A stretch of DNA of 64,000 nt from Anisakis pegreffii. Lineage: Eukaryota; Nematoda; Chromadorea; Rhabditida; Anisakidae. Shown piece by piece: positions 53,244 to 64,000 of the stretch (position 1 is its first letter; every line of letters begins with the position of its first letter). Where the stretch lies: assembly GCA_035041965.1 (NCBI GenBank), contig JAPYMA010000065.1, positions 186,001-250,000 on the forward strand, read 5' to 3'. The notes below the pieces were generated by a model. It made no database searches. It worked only from the letters and a program-made list of their open reading frames with translations, and was not told the origin of the DNA. Both the position numbers and the translations under genes were made by a program.

Positions 53244-54915
53244 AGTCACGAGAACAGATGGATCTTGTCTTATCCACGGTTGCCAGAGATTGATCAACCG
53301 TTCTCTATGTAGATATATTGTCGTAAATCAGAAATAAATTATTCACATGTATCTCTATTCATTGTTTCTTATTGAATGAGATGGGAGAATTGTCGACTTC
53401 GGAGAGAATTCGAGGGCGTTGGAGCAAATCTGGAGGTTGGCAAATCACTGTTGATTGATTTCATATCATATCTGCCCCACAAGTGCTCAACAATTTTCTC
53501 AAATGGCGTACTTGGTCACAGGAAATTGAGTTCATTTGTACCTGGATTACCTGGATTGGCCAGGCTATCAAACGTTTATAACGTTGCTGGTCACAATGCT
53601 CGCGTTTCCGTGCGCATTGTTTTAGCCTCAATTTACGCCACCCCGCTGGCTAGGCGAGCAGGCCAACCGAACACAACCGAGTAATTAACTAGTTGCCATG
53701 AATATTTTGCATAATTAATCACAGCCAAATATCAATCCAACAAATAATCATAACTCTAGCAATATAAATATTCCGCCGATCGCTCGCAGCGATTGACAGA
53801 ACAACCACTCGACGTCCAAGTAACAATAAACAACCGAGTTCATTTGTAGCGGTTTCAAATTCATCACAAATTTCTTAATCGGTAAAGTGACTTCTTGATT
53901 CACTTCGGATTTATCACAAAGATGCAATAGGCTATCAGAGTTGAGGGGAAATAATATATATCATTTATATACATCATTGTAATGTACACAAACACCATTT
54001 CCTGGGAAATATAATGCATCTTCCTTCCTAAGTTTTTCTCTCAGGACAGAGAGAATTTCAATTCCTTCAGTATGAATGGCAACTGCAACTATTGAACACT
54101 GATCCGTCAAGTAGCACAACCCTCGTAATTTATCAACTGGCGTCAAAGCTTACAACTAGTGTAGCTTTCTCGAATACTTAGTGTTGTCTGCAAGATGGTA
54201 TGCATCTTGTTTATGAGTTTTCCCTGTCCAGTGGTTAACAGTTTCAATTATTTCCTGAACTTCTGCACTTCAAGCGAAACTGAAAATTTCGAGTGTATCT
54301 TATTGCTGCCCATTCTGTTCATTAAATTTTATTCTCATGGATCTGCGTTACAAACTGATGGACCCTCTCAATGGGTAAGAAATTCACATCAATGTGAGAT
54401 CTGTCACTTGGCGAGCTGCGCTCCATTCGCATTTGGCGAACTGTCAGCTCACCTAGGGTGGCATAAGTTGGCCGTATCGCTGAAAACATTTTCCACGGAA
54501 TTTTGCGCTCAGCAAAATTGTTTGGCACCGGCAGCAAAGGAAATCAGTGGATTTTCAGAAGCGAAATCCAGAATTTTTATCATATCGGAGCCTGGCTTTT
54601 CATCCAGAATTTTATTTATCCAGATTTACGACCACTGAAAGGCCTAGAAGTGTGCACTGGATTCACGTTCACACTACGTGCACTGGATTCACGTTCACAC
54701 TGCGCACATTTTAATTTTTAATCCACTCACTAACATCAGCTGTCCGGTCGTAAGGTTGAAGAGTGTTTTTGAATATCCTTTCCATTTGTATTCTTCATTT
54801 CCTCAAATGTCTGTCTCGATATTCATCGTTACGACGTAAAAATTGTTTCGTCCCTGATTATCCTTCATTCATTTTATTCCAGGTATAACACTGTTCAAGA
54901 ACAACTTCAATTGTG
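53244..54915. other. Intergenic region with GC-rich stretch and short tandem duplication
   Basis: 53560-53690 is richer in G and C than its surroundings and may be an element remnant. A 26-bp unit (GTGCACTGGATTCACGTTCA...) is duplicated at 54652-54703. Open frames 53376-53684 and 54195-54638 lack motifs and splice support. Confidence 0.4.
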
Positions 54916-57900
54916 ATGTCGATAAAACTTTCTGAGTAAGTTATCTGTTGTGTCTTTGTGATGGTGTTTCTTTAATGCCCTTATTTTTATCGCAGACCCC
55001 ATTTTCCTTTATATTCGCCGACCTATTATAAACTATGTAAGTCATCAGCAGCCATTTCGGTTATTTCCATTAGTAGTACGAAGCCGTTGATATTATTTCG
55101 CAATACCGCAGTGGCTTACTTCAGGCTCTTACCGGCACCATCGGCATCTAATGATGAGTGGTCAAGCACGCGCAAGGACCCGTGGTTTCGTGGCAAAGAG
55201 GTTGCAGTCTTCATTCATTTTTATAGCGTTTGATTGCCGAATCCTTGGTGTGTTGTTGTTTTGTTTGATTTGTGATCTGATTGCTCCGAATTTAGTAATT
55301 GCTGATCATTTAAGGAGGCACTGGTGAGCAGTCGTGCACCTTCGACAGCCTTGGTCATTCGAGAACCTCCACCGTACGGAAAGCGTAAAGGATGGACACC
55401 TCGTTCTCCTGAAGTGAGATGTATTTGCATTTTTTTTGCATGAACGGTTGTCGTAGATTCTATTTCACTTTCTGAAGTTGGAAATTTTCTCACCGTGATT
55501 TTATTTCGCTGAACCTTGGCTTGGATTATTCATTTATGAGTAATCGCCGAAAGGGTCATCCGATCGACTCTTTTGATATATATTTATATTTGAGTTTTAA
55601 GGACTGCTTCGAAACTCGATCAGTCAATGTGGTTTACTATGTTCTTTTATGATATCTTAACGTTTAACTGCTCGGATTTTCCTTTTCAGGATTTCGGTGA
55701 TGGCGGTGCCTTCCCAGAAATTCACGTTGCCCAGTTCCCGTTAGGTTCGCAGTTTTTTGGAAAAGTTTTCCTGATCTTCTCTTGAAATTCTCTTGGAGTT
55801 TCTTAATGTGTTTATGATTATTTATGAGTGCAATGTACGACTGATTGAAAACTGATAGTAATATGAAGTGATAATAATAGTATTGCTAGTGGTGATAATG
55901 GTAATGATGAAAATTTCGACAATTACAGATAAGCTTATTCCAGGAATGGGTATTGACATACAACGCAAGTCAGGCTCTGACAAAACGATCGCGTTGCAGT
56001 ATGATGCCGAAGGAAAATTGCGGCATGATGCAATTGCGCGCATCGGGCATTCTAAGGATAAGGTAGGCTCATCTTATCGCGTCGAATAGGAGATACCTTC
56101 TATCATATGAGTTTTATGCGTTCAACAATCATTTGATGTCTTCATGAGCTAATTGAGCTGGAGTTATATATTTTTTAAATATAGCGTTTATCAGCTGCGG
56201 ACTCACGATAGAATTGTTTCTTATTTCAGATCGTCTACTCAAGGTTATCCGATATGAAATCGAAAATAGTTGATGAGGAAGATGAATCGTTCCAACGGCC
56301 AGACGAAGAATCAATTGCAGAAAAAACCGAAGCAACGCGTTTAGCACTGGAGAAGATCACTGCCTCGAAAGTTAGTTCAGATGCGATTCGTCATCATTTG
56401 AAGTGGTCATCAGTGATTATTTGAAGAGCATTTGATGATTTTTTCAAAATGTGTTGTAGGTGGCCAGTTGTCTACCGGTTCGACACGCTGAAAGGCAAGC
56501 ACCCATACAATACATTCGATACACACCAAGCCAACAGGGTTCAGGCCATAACAGCGGTGCGCAACAACGCATTATTCGTATGGTTGAGGAACAGAAAGAC
56601 CCTATGGAACCACCGAAATTCAAGTGATTTTCAAACTGCATCAGTATTTTTTGAATGAATTCATTGTTTCACACAGATTAATTATCAGCTCATTTTCAGT
56701 TAGTGTGACTGTTCACTGATTCCAACTTAATGCTTTCAGAATCAATCAGAAGATTCCACGAGCGCCACCCTCACCACCAGCTCCCGTGATGCATTCACCG
56801 ACCAGAAAGGTTCCTTGTTCTGTTTCTGCTCGTTTCGTCATTTCATTGTCATTCATCAATATTAATATTGTTCATTTCGTTTCTGACGAGTTTATCTTTC
56901 TTGATTGCTGAAATGATTCATCTATTTTCCTGATCAACTTCATCAGATTTAGTATTCTATGCAAATGTTACGTTTTTGTAATTGTCCTTGTTTGGGAGTG
57001 AAGCTGATGTTCACCATGTAAGCTTTTTAGACTACCGTAAAAGAGCAAGCTGACTGGAAAATTCCGCCGTGTATTTCGAACTGGAAGAATCCGAAAGGTT
57101 TCGTATGTTCAGCAGTGTTTTTATTTTCGTTTTTTTTTAACGTATTCAGTGCAATCAATTCACATGCCTTGATCTGAATTTCTATCTGCCTCTCTGTTAT
57201 GTGTTGCAAAATTGGGATGTTTCTAGTGCAGTTCAAAGTTTGGTTATTTCATGGGATGACGTTCTTTCTTGAGACAGTATTCACAATTCTTATGTAATTG
57301 CCATCGCTAATCATTATAGGTTATACTGTGGCGCTGGATAAACGTCTTGCTGCGGACGGTCGTGGATTGCAGCAGGTATGAGATAGTTTTCATCACACTC
57401 CTACTCTGTGCAGAATATTGATATTGACCATCTAGATAGTGCAGTCATTGGGTGACGAATAAGAGCCTCATAAGGTTCAGATGTTCTGTCGGTCTTTGTC
57501 TGGTTGAATGGCCTCGACTTAGGTATTTTTGTAATTGGTTCTCGACGTGAATGTATGGGAGTAGTCAGCCATTTTTTTCATTTATATTCCAGGTGCACAT
57601 AAATGAGAATTTCGCAAAATTGTCTGAATCGTTGTATTTGGCTGATCGCACGGCTCGTGAGGCGGTTGAGACGCGTGCACAAATGGAACGTCGCGTTGCA
57701 CAGAACAAGAAGGCTGAACAAGAAGAAAAGATGAGATTAATGGCACAAAAAGCTAGGTGAGCAGGGTTATTGACGAGCATATTCGCTTGATGTTTTTTTG
57801 CGCTTTCGTTACTGAATACCAACTTTATGTGATTTCATTTGTTATTTGTTGATCGTAATGGAATTTATTGCGCTTGTTTGTTCTATCGGCTCATTTCGCA

Positions 57901-60595
57901 GTTTATCGTTGATGTGCTGTTGATTTTCACTGGTATATAATGAAGAATGTTTCAGACAAGAACGTGTCCAGATGAAGAAGGCACATGAGGGTGAAGGCGC
58001 TAATGAGGAAGCCAAGGAAAGGGAACAAATAAGGTGCTTGCTTTTCATTCACGTATTTCTTTGTTGGTTTGTGTAAACTACTGCCTCTGTGCGTGCACAT
58101 CATCAGTGAGTTAGTTCACTTTTGATGACGATGAATTGAAGAAGTTCATCTTCATTATGTCCGATAATCAGTCGAGCTATGAGTTGCGACCGTTGAGTTC
58201 ATTAGTCAAATATTCATTTATGTACTAGTGAGGCATGTTATTAAGTCAGATGAATGCTTCGAAAAAATTTTATATCTGAAGCGAGTTCAGCGACATCATT
58301 GATCAGTTTTTACGCGATAAATCACAGCGGTTTTAACTTTATTCTGATGCAATAAAAAGAGAGCATTTGATGAACAACTTGTGGTGCATTGTTATATAAC
58401 CGTCGAGACAAATGTTGAAATGCGATTGCATCTCGATTTGTATCGCCTAACTCAGCTTTACTGCTGTTTGTTCTATCGAAAATCGGTCAGTTTCGAGTGT
58501 CAAATAAATAAATTTGTTTAGACGCGATCGGTTGGATCAACATCGTCGCGAACGCAATATAGCTCGTAGTAATCCGGATAAATTGGAACGTTTGAAACGA
58601 GGCAAAGAACGGGATATCAGTGAGAAGATTGCACTCGGATTGCCAGACTCTCGCGCACGTAACACAGAAACTCAATTCGATCAGCGACTGTTCGATCAGA
58701 CTAAGGTTTGTCATTTACGAGTCTTCTTTGCGATCACTTTTCAGCTAGATATCCCCTGTGCACAACTTGAATCATCTAAAGGGCAGTCATTCTCACCCTT
58801 CAAAAACTGCCGATATAAACAGTACCTAACCACCTAGTAATATAATTCTCTTGTCACTAATTGGTACTACTGATGTGTTCACATCACGGCCATCTCCTTT
58901 CTGAGAGGAGTAATTTCTCTTGTTCGGGAACATGCGATCAACGCTTTTGAATTAGGTGCTTTCCTTTTCGTTCGGATCGATCAAATAGCCGCGAACAGTT
59001 TCCGTGAGAAATTGCTCTTGAAAAATGCCAATGTTTGTTTCGCACTGTTTATTTTCATGTGTTGAGTTAGAGAGTTTTGTAGGGTTTGGATAGTGGTGGC
59101 ATCGACGACGAAACATACAGTGCATATGATAAACCGTGGCGTGCACATGACAGCATACAGCAACATATTTATAGACCAAGTTGGTTGAAATCCTTTGCTT
59201 TTTTTTCGTTTTCTTTTCAGATGAAATGGAAAGCTGATAGAATGTTAGCTCGATCGGATGGCAGCACTCAAGTTTTGCCTCTGTAAACCTGACTATCAAG
59301 AACACTTACGTAAATTATTATGTTTTTTTGATGAAACTCATGCGGAAAGTCACCATCACCACAGAGTTTTGGTGACTTTCGCAGCAAAAAATTTTTTGGC
59401 TTCCTCAAAAAAATATTACATCAACATCCACTAGCCAATGCTGAAATTGGCAAGATAGTATTTTCCGGAGCAAGTTTCAAAGACTAAGCTAAGGCCTTAG
59501 TCAAAATTTTGGAAGATGCTTAGCTGGAGTTGGAGCCAGCAATTTCATAAAAATGCGAATTCGGGACAAGAAATTCTCGAGTTGGATATCAGTGGTCACC
59601 ACCACCTTATCATCATCACTTTATCATGATTTTTGTACCGTTTGGTGGATGTTTTTCGTCAGCGAAGTACAACTATGGAGTAGGAGCCATAAGGCCTAAA
59701 TCGAGGTCGAAAGAAAAGTTGCCAGCAATTATGAATTCACGCAGTGGATTGACTCTGCTGACTTATTTGGATGAAGTGACTGAAATGTGTTAATTGTATT
59801 CATTAACTTGAGGTAAAAACCTCGATAAGGATGTGTATGGTGATGACCTGGACCGAATAATCAGTACGAATCGTTTCGTGCCAGATAAAGGATTCAGTGG
59901 TACGGAAGGTGGAACGACGCGTACCGGAGGACCTGTTCAGGTGGAGTTTTTATGCATTTATTCATTTCGATGCAGAGAAAGAAATTTTCGAGTTACTTTC
60001 TTTTATTTCTCGGTTATCTGTTATTTGATGGATTTAGATTTTTCTTCCTCTAACGATTAGTATAACTCTTCATTAGTCGCAGTCAAAGTGATATATTTCA
60101 GTTGCAAAAGTTGTGCCCATTTTTACTCAATTTATACATTTATGAGCTGTTTATCGATAGTGAGTCACCAGATGATGGTTCCTTGAGTAAGTGTGAATTC
60201 TGAAGTTTGCCTTTGAGTTGACAACATACGAGTTCAGCAGCCAGAGAATGAACGTGTCAGTGATCGACGAAAATTATGATGCGAAACTTTTAGCTTTGTT
60301 AACTTGCGTTGAATGTAAGCCACACAATGAACGCATAGCGATTGCGAAAACCAAAGCAATCAGTGAATCAGTTGATTTGAGTTCGATTGTAAGTAGGGAA
60401 GTGCGGCGCGGTGAATGAGGTGTTAAGTTTTGTTTTTGAAAGACGGATGTGCGAAATAAGAAGAGTATTGTTGTTTAGTTCGAGAAAGACGAAGAAGATC
60501 TGTTCGGGTTGGGTCAGTTGCTGCAGTCGGCAAAGGAGGTGCGAAAGCGAGGTGCTGATGGTGACGAAGGGTCGTCGAGTAAAAAACGGCGTTGA
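54916..60595 (+). CDS. skp-1: SNW/SKIP splicing factor and transcription coregulator
   Basis: Core spliceosome component (Prp45/SKIP) that also bridges transcription factors. Sixteen exons close in frame to 549 residues: 54916-54935, 55125-55200, 55315-55413, 55690-55744, 55929-56062, 56230-56370, 56460-56623, 56740-56809, 57031-57097, 57320-57375, 57593-57756, 57956-58033, 58522-58705, 59083-59179, 59813-59940 and 60479-60595. Landmarks: LLPAPSAS, REPPPYGKRKGW, DFGDGGAFPEIHVAQFPL, GHSKDKIVYS, QYIRYTPSQQGSGHNSGAQQ, KIPRAPPSPPAPVMHSPTRK, the SNW signature CISNWKNPKG, DKRLAADGRGLQ, a charged coiled region, RDISEKIALG, YGDDL, TNRFVPDKGFSG and a basic C-terminus (KKRR). It should be nuclear. The second exon follows the ATG exon of only 20 bases. 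Acceptors before 55315 (AAG) and 59813 (GAG) are non-CAG. AATAAA lies at 60905-60910. Confidence 0.97.
59341..59383. repeat. Hairpin in SKIP intron
   Basis: TGCGGAAAGTCACC and GGTGACTTTCGCA, complementary apart from one extra G, around a 16-base loop, in the intron before the exon at 59813. Confidence 0.8.
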
Positions 60596-62346
60596 TTTGA
60601 TGATCGTTTTGATTTTTATTTTTAAACTTTTATTGTTCATTTGAGTTTTCATGTTCATTGCTTTGTGGGAGAGAGGGGGGGAGGATTAATGAATTTTCGA
60701 GAGGTATTCCATCGCTCTCTCGGTATTTTCACAAATGGATCGTGATGAGCTGATGAAAGTATGTTGTTTAAAAAATCCTGGGAATTCTTCAAATTCTGTG
60801 GAATGATGCAGTTTGTTCCATTTAAGCTCCTCATTGTTTTCTTTTTTTTTGAATTTATTGATTTGCCTCCTGTTTATGTGGTTGTTTGAATTGAATCTGT
60901 ACTAAATAAATTCCAAGTTATCGCACAGTGTAACGTATGAAACTACACAACATCACAACCGAAAATTTTGATATATATTTAGTACATGTTGTCATAAAAC
61001 AATTTTCACGTTGGAAACCTATTGTCTCACTGTGATCACGCCTGAAATAACAGTTTATACGCAATTTGTATTCCGAAGTTCTGAATATCTCACAAGAACG
61101 ACCTCATATCGGCCCTCTCAAATGAATGCTGCTGCCTGCTAACATTGTTTATTCAGTATTCAACATCTCTCCTACAATTCTCCCAATTGCAAGAAATCGC
61201 TTGTGCGAAACCCGCTTGAACGCAGATCGTGATGCGTTCTCTCGGATAATGTTCAAATTGACGACATCATATGCTCTGTAGCGATTGAAGGTTATTCAAC
61301 TGAACACATTCGCACTTGCATTCATTCACGCATCGAACGCAAACCAGCCAAATAGTCGGTAATATTCAGAGTTGATCATTCGAAGAAATTCGAATATATA
61401 CAGTTTATCGCCGTAACTTCGATGCTTTCACTGTATTGAAACACAAACACAAAATTTGCTGATGCTTTTTATTTGCCAATAATTAAACACGGGTACACTG
61501 CACATAGGAGAGAGAGAGAGAGAAAGGGAATTTGCATAGACGTGATGCAAAAATCAGTTTTCGTGTTTTGTTGTTGATATCGTCATAGCCATTGGTCTCG
61601 TTCAGAAATCGCACATTGCTAGCGTTCGCTGCAATTGGCTTGGTTATTTCATAACAAGTCATTGTCTGAGTGGGCTTATTCTGTCGCTATGGGATGAAGC
61701 GCTATCGGAGTTCAAAAAATATGATACTGCTACGAAAATTGAAAAAAACTCGACAGTTTTTGAGAACGGATTGAGCAACTCAAGCGAAATATTTGCTGAA
61801 AATATCATTTAAATGATTTGGATGAATTGGAAGCCGTGAAGCTGTCAGCTGATATGTCAATGCACAATTATAATTTGATCACAGGGAAACGCCGATAGTT
61901 TCCCCGTAAGTGTTCAAAACGTACGCTGTCATGATGAATCTCCGATTTGCATGAAGCGGGACAAAACTGACGTTTATAATCCATGGAATAGTAATCATTG
62001 TTGCAAAAACCTTTTTTTTGCCATGCACCGCACCTGAAAATTTGTTGCTGAATATTGCAATGAGCGCTTGGAAAATTTTGATCGCTAGCGATTCATAAGT
62101 ATTCCACGGATCGTTATAATTTCGTATGAAGTGTTTCTGTTACTATAAAAAGTCGTTTCACTTCAACTCATGATGGTTGAGAAAAACACTAATTTATTTG
62201 CTGTGCTTGCATGATGACTGTACTCGATGACAGAATTTCCGAGTCAACATTTTGATGTAAACATTTCACGCTGATTGAAGAAACGTGAGAAATTAATTCA
62301 ATTTTTGACACTTTAACACTATCAAATAATTCCAGATTGAATCAAT
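60596..62346. other. Convergent intergenic spacer
   Basis: Lies between the 3' ends of the SKIP and ShK genes. It contains a poly(A) signal at 60905-60910 and a short (GA)n microsatellite near 61507-61523. No gene recognised. Confidence 0.5.
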
Positions 62347-63944
62347 CTAGCAGATCTCATACCTAGAATGGTCTGAACAACATTGGCCACAACTGAGCTG
62401 ACAGTTTTCGCGCATATAAGTCTCTGTATTTGTATCGTTACATTTTGAGAGCACTGTTGAGCAATTCGGTATGTGATCCTTACACCATTCTGAAAGAAAA
62501 AAAAAACAGAGACGTCTGTTGTTAGTGTGGAAAGCCACGAAAAACGTGGGAGTTGAAATTGGGGTAATTGCACAAGTATCTCACCTGGGGCTTTTGGACA
62601 TCGATAGCATGTTGCGGGGCAAAGTTTTGTCATTGTTTCGTTAGTTTCTGGATTATTGCATGAATCCTTTAAGTTTTAAAAGTCATTTAAATTCGGTGAT
62701 ATGATCAGTTCAAATTTAAATCAATCGTAATGAAGACGATCAATTGGATTAGCGAATACGACGGTTGGGAGAGACAATTACACGAATGCAACTGTTGTGG
62801 CAGTGAAGCTTTTGTGGATTGTATGCGAGTCAAAAATGTTCATTTTTTTGGATTTGTACCGATTCTCTGCGACATTCTCAGGTTTTAACTTATGAGTGCT
62901 TCAAATTGGGCGAGAAGAACGCTTAAACTGATCTGGTTCTCGGTGTGCACTGTATTATGCCAATAATCAGCAGAAAATGATGTCTGCTGTGAATGAAAGT
63001 GATCGATAATTGGCGTTGCGATCAATTGCAAATGGACAGCTCACCCTCATTGAGGAACAGAAATAAGCATTAGCAACATCATCACACTGGCCATTTTCAT
63101 ATCCGGGACATGTTCCACATATTTGCGGACAATTTTCGCGCATGAACGGCCCAGTTATTCGGTCGTTGCAATCACCTCCTATTGCCGCACATAATTCATT
63201 ACTAATGTTGCCCGTGCAGTTGAATGCTTCACACATCTTACATGTAACACGACAACTCTGCAATAGAACAAATTATAATGCAAATGATGAGTTCAGTCGA
63301 AGATCAGCAATTGAACTCAATTGAGTTATCTCATTCCACTCTTATCGCTACCTATTGCCAGGATGGAAAGAAATTTCCTCAGAAAAAAAGAACTGCAAAT
63401 GATTCCTTGTTGCATCGTTGCATTGTATTGCATCGCGTTGCAAGTTTTGGTCATTTCCGATGAAAACAACGCAACGATTGCATTTTATATTTCTTCTTAG
63501 TTCTTTAGACTATTATTGCCGTTTAGGTGAAACGAAAACGAAAAAGGCCTGACAGGTTTCACTGAAACTATATTGGATTAAAGCTAGCAAACATTTTTCT
63601 TCTGTTGTCTGAGAAGAGCACATGAATGTTAAGGGACAGATTCTTTGAGCTCTATTCTGCGGAACATTTTTATTGTATCCTGTATCTGGTTGATCATTTG
63701 ATTTTCTATACATTCTTGCCTCAAATCAAAGTGGCTGAATTCATTAGTGATGAATAAAATTTCTGGTTCAATTGTTTACCTTTGCAAGTTCCGTAAAAAC
63801 GTGACAGTTTGTAAGAGGCGTGAGTACATTAACACAATTTTCTTCTGCTGCCGAACCACATGTTTCAGGCGCAAAGACTGCTGTTGCGTCGCTTTTTTGA
63901 GCGTGAAAAAGTAGGCCAATAGATATCGCAAGGAACAGCTTCAT
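62347..63944 (-). CDS. Secreted protein with four ShK (SXC) domains
   Basis: Four exons (63944-63780, 63257-63045, 62666-62585, 62489-62347) close in frame to 200 residues. A signal peptide (MKLFLAISIGLLFHA) is followed by four cysteine modules. Each has the six-cysteine ShK spacing ending in C-x2/3-C-x2-C (SCRVTCKMC, NCPQICGTC, LCPATCYRC, NCQLSCGQC). ShK modules are abundant in nematode cuticle, surface and secreted proteins; some relatives block potassium channels, but nothing here shows such activity. The domains lack any attached enzyme. A TTTACAG acceptor 28 bases before the ATG (63975-63973) is a likely trans-splice site. Exon borders fall inside domains 1, 3 and near the start of 4. 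Confidence 0.92.
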
Positions 63945-64000
63945 TTCTGATTTCGGAATTTCGGATGAAATTCTGTAAATACCAAATATTTTAAAAACGC

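Noticed and set aside
54195..54638. 147-codon plus-strand open frame upstream of SKIP
   Set aside because: Hydrophobic at the start but no family resemblance and no splice support; overlaps a sequence with a short tandem duplication.
54996..55036. Candidate extra SKIP exon with good AG/GT borders
   Set aside because: Including it breaks phase. Direct joining of 54935 to 55125 gives the conserved LLPAP start.
60218..60418. 66-codon frame between the last two SKIP exons
   Set aside because: The flanking exons join in phase to the conserved GPVQFE sequence without it.

Overview
The window looks like nematode nuclear DNA. It is AT-rich. Genes are split into many short exons (often 40-200 bp) with introns from under 100 bp to over 1 kb and TTTTCAG-like acceptors. 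Several start codons lie about 10-40 bases after a stand-alone 3' splice site with no upstream coding exon, as expected for spliced-leader trans-splicing. The protein families also fit a nematode: fatty-acid and retinol binding (FAR) protein, multi-ShK secreted protein, GT10 fucosyltransferase and SKP-1. Long introns and low gene density suggest a parasitic (ascarid/spirurid-like) genome rather than Caenorhabditis; that part is inference. No bacterial operon, CRISPR array or rRNA was seen.

Layout. 0.1-1.7 kb (+): the last three exons of a rhodopsin-type GPCR cut by the left edge. 2.7-5.6 kb (-): a secreted pepsin-like aspartic protease. 8.7-12.8 kb (-): a complete adenylosuccinate synthetase. 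13.4-20 kb: a gene-poor block of diverged direct repeats and GC-rich islands. 20.4-22.2 kb: two small unrecognised genes. 24.0-25.4 kb (-): a complete FAR protein. 27.1-28.4 kb (-): an HP1-like chromodomain/chromoshadow protein. 29.7-33.3 kb (-): a trypsin-fold serine protease with an unusual active-site neighbourhood. 34.1-35.7 kb (-): unresolved exon fragments. 36.3-39.4 kb (+): a complete alpha-1,3-fucosyltransferase. 40.5-43.3 kb (-): a complete DGAT2-family acyltransferase. 45.0-48.1 kb (-): a complete BPI/LBP-type lipid-binding protein. 49.2-53.2 kb (+): an unrecognised secreted protein with six C-terminal cysteines. 54.9-60.6 kb (+): a complete SNW/SKIP splicing factor in 16 exons. 62.3-63.9 kb (-): a secreted protein with four ShK domains.

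Exon models were built by hand. I required consistent reading phase across each junction and family-typical residues on both sides. The models of AdSS, FAR, trypsin-like, FucT, DGAT2, BPI, SKIP and ShK close in frame from ATG to stop. The aspartic protease is complete except for one propeptide exon. HP1 has one uncertain middle exon.

The genes do not form a pathway or an obvious operon. Many products are secreted or act on lipids, glycans or proteins at the host-facing or gut surface (protease, FAR, BPI, ShK, FucT). The recurrent oddities are 3' splice sites ending in GAG or AAG, near-perfect hairpins in introns and spacers, and a short dispersed repeat present three times.
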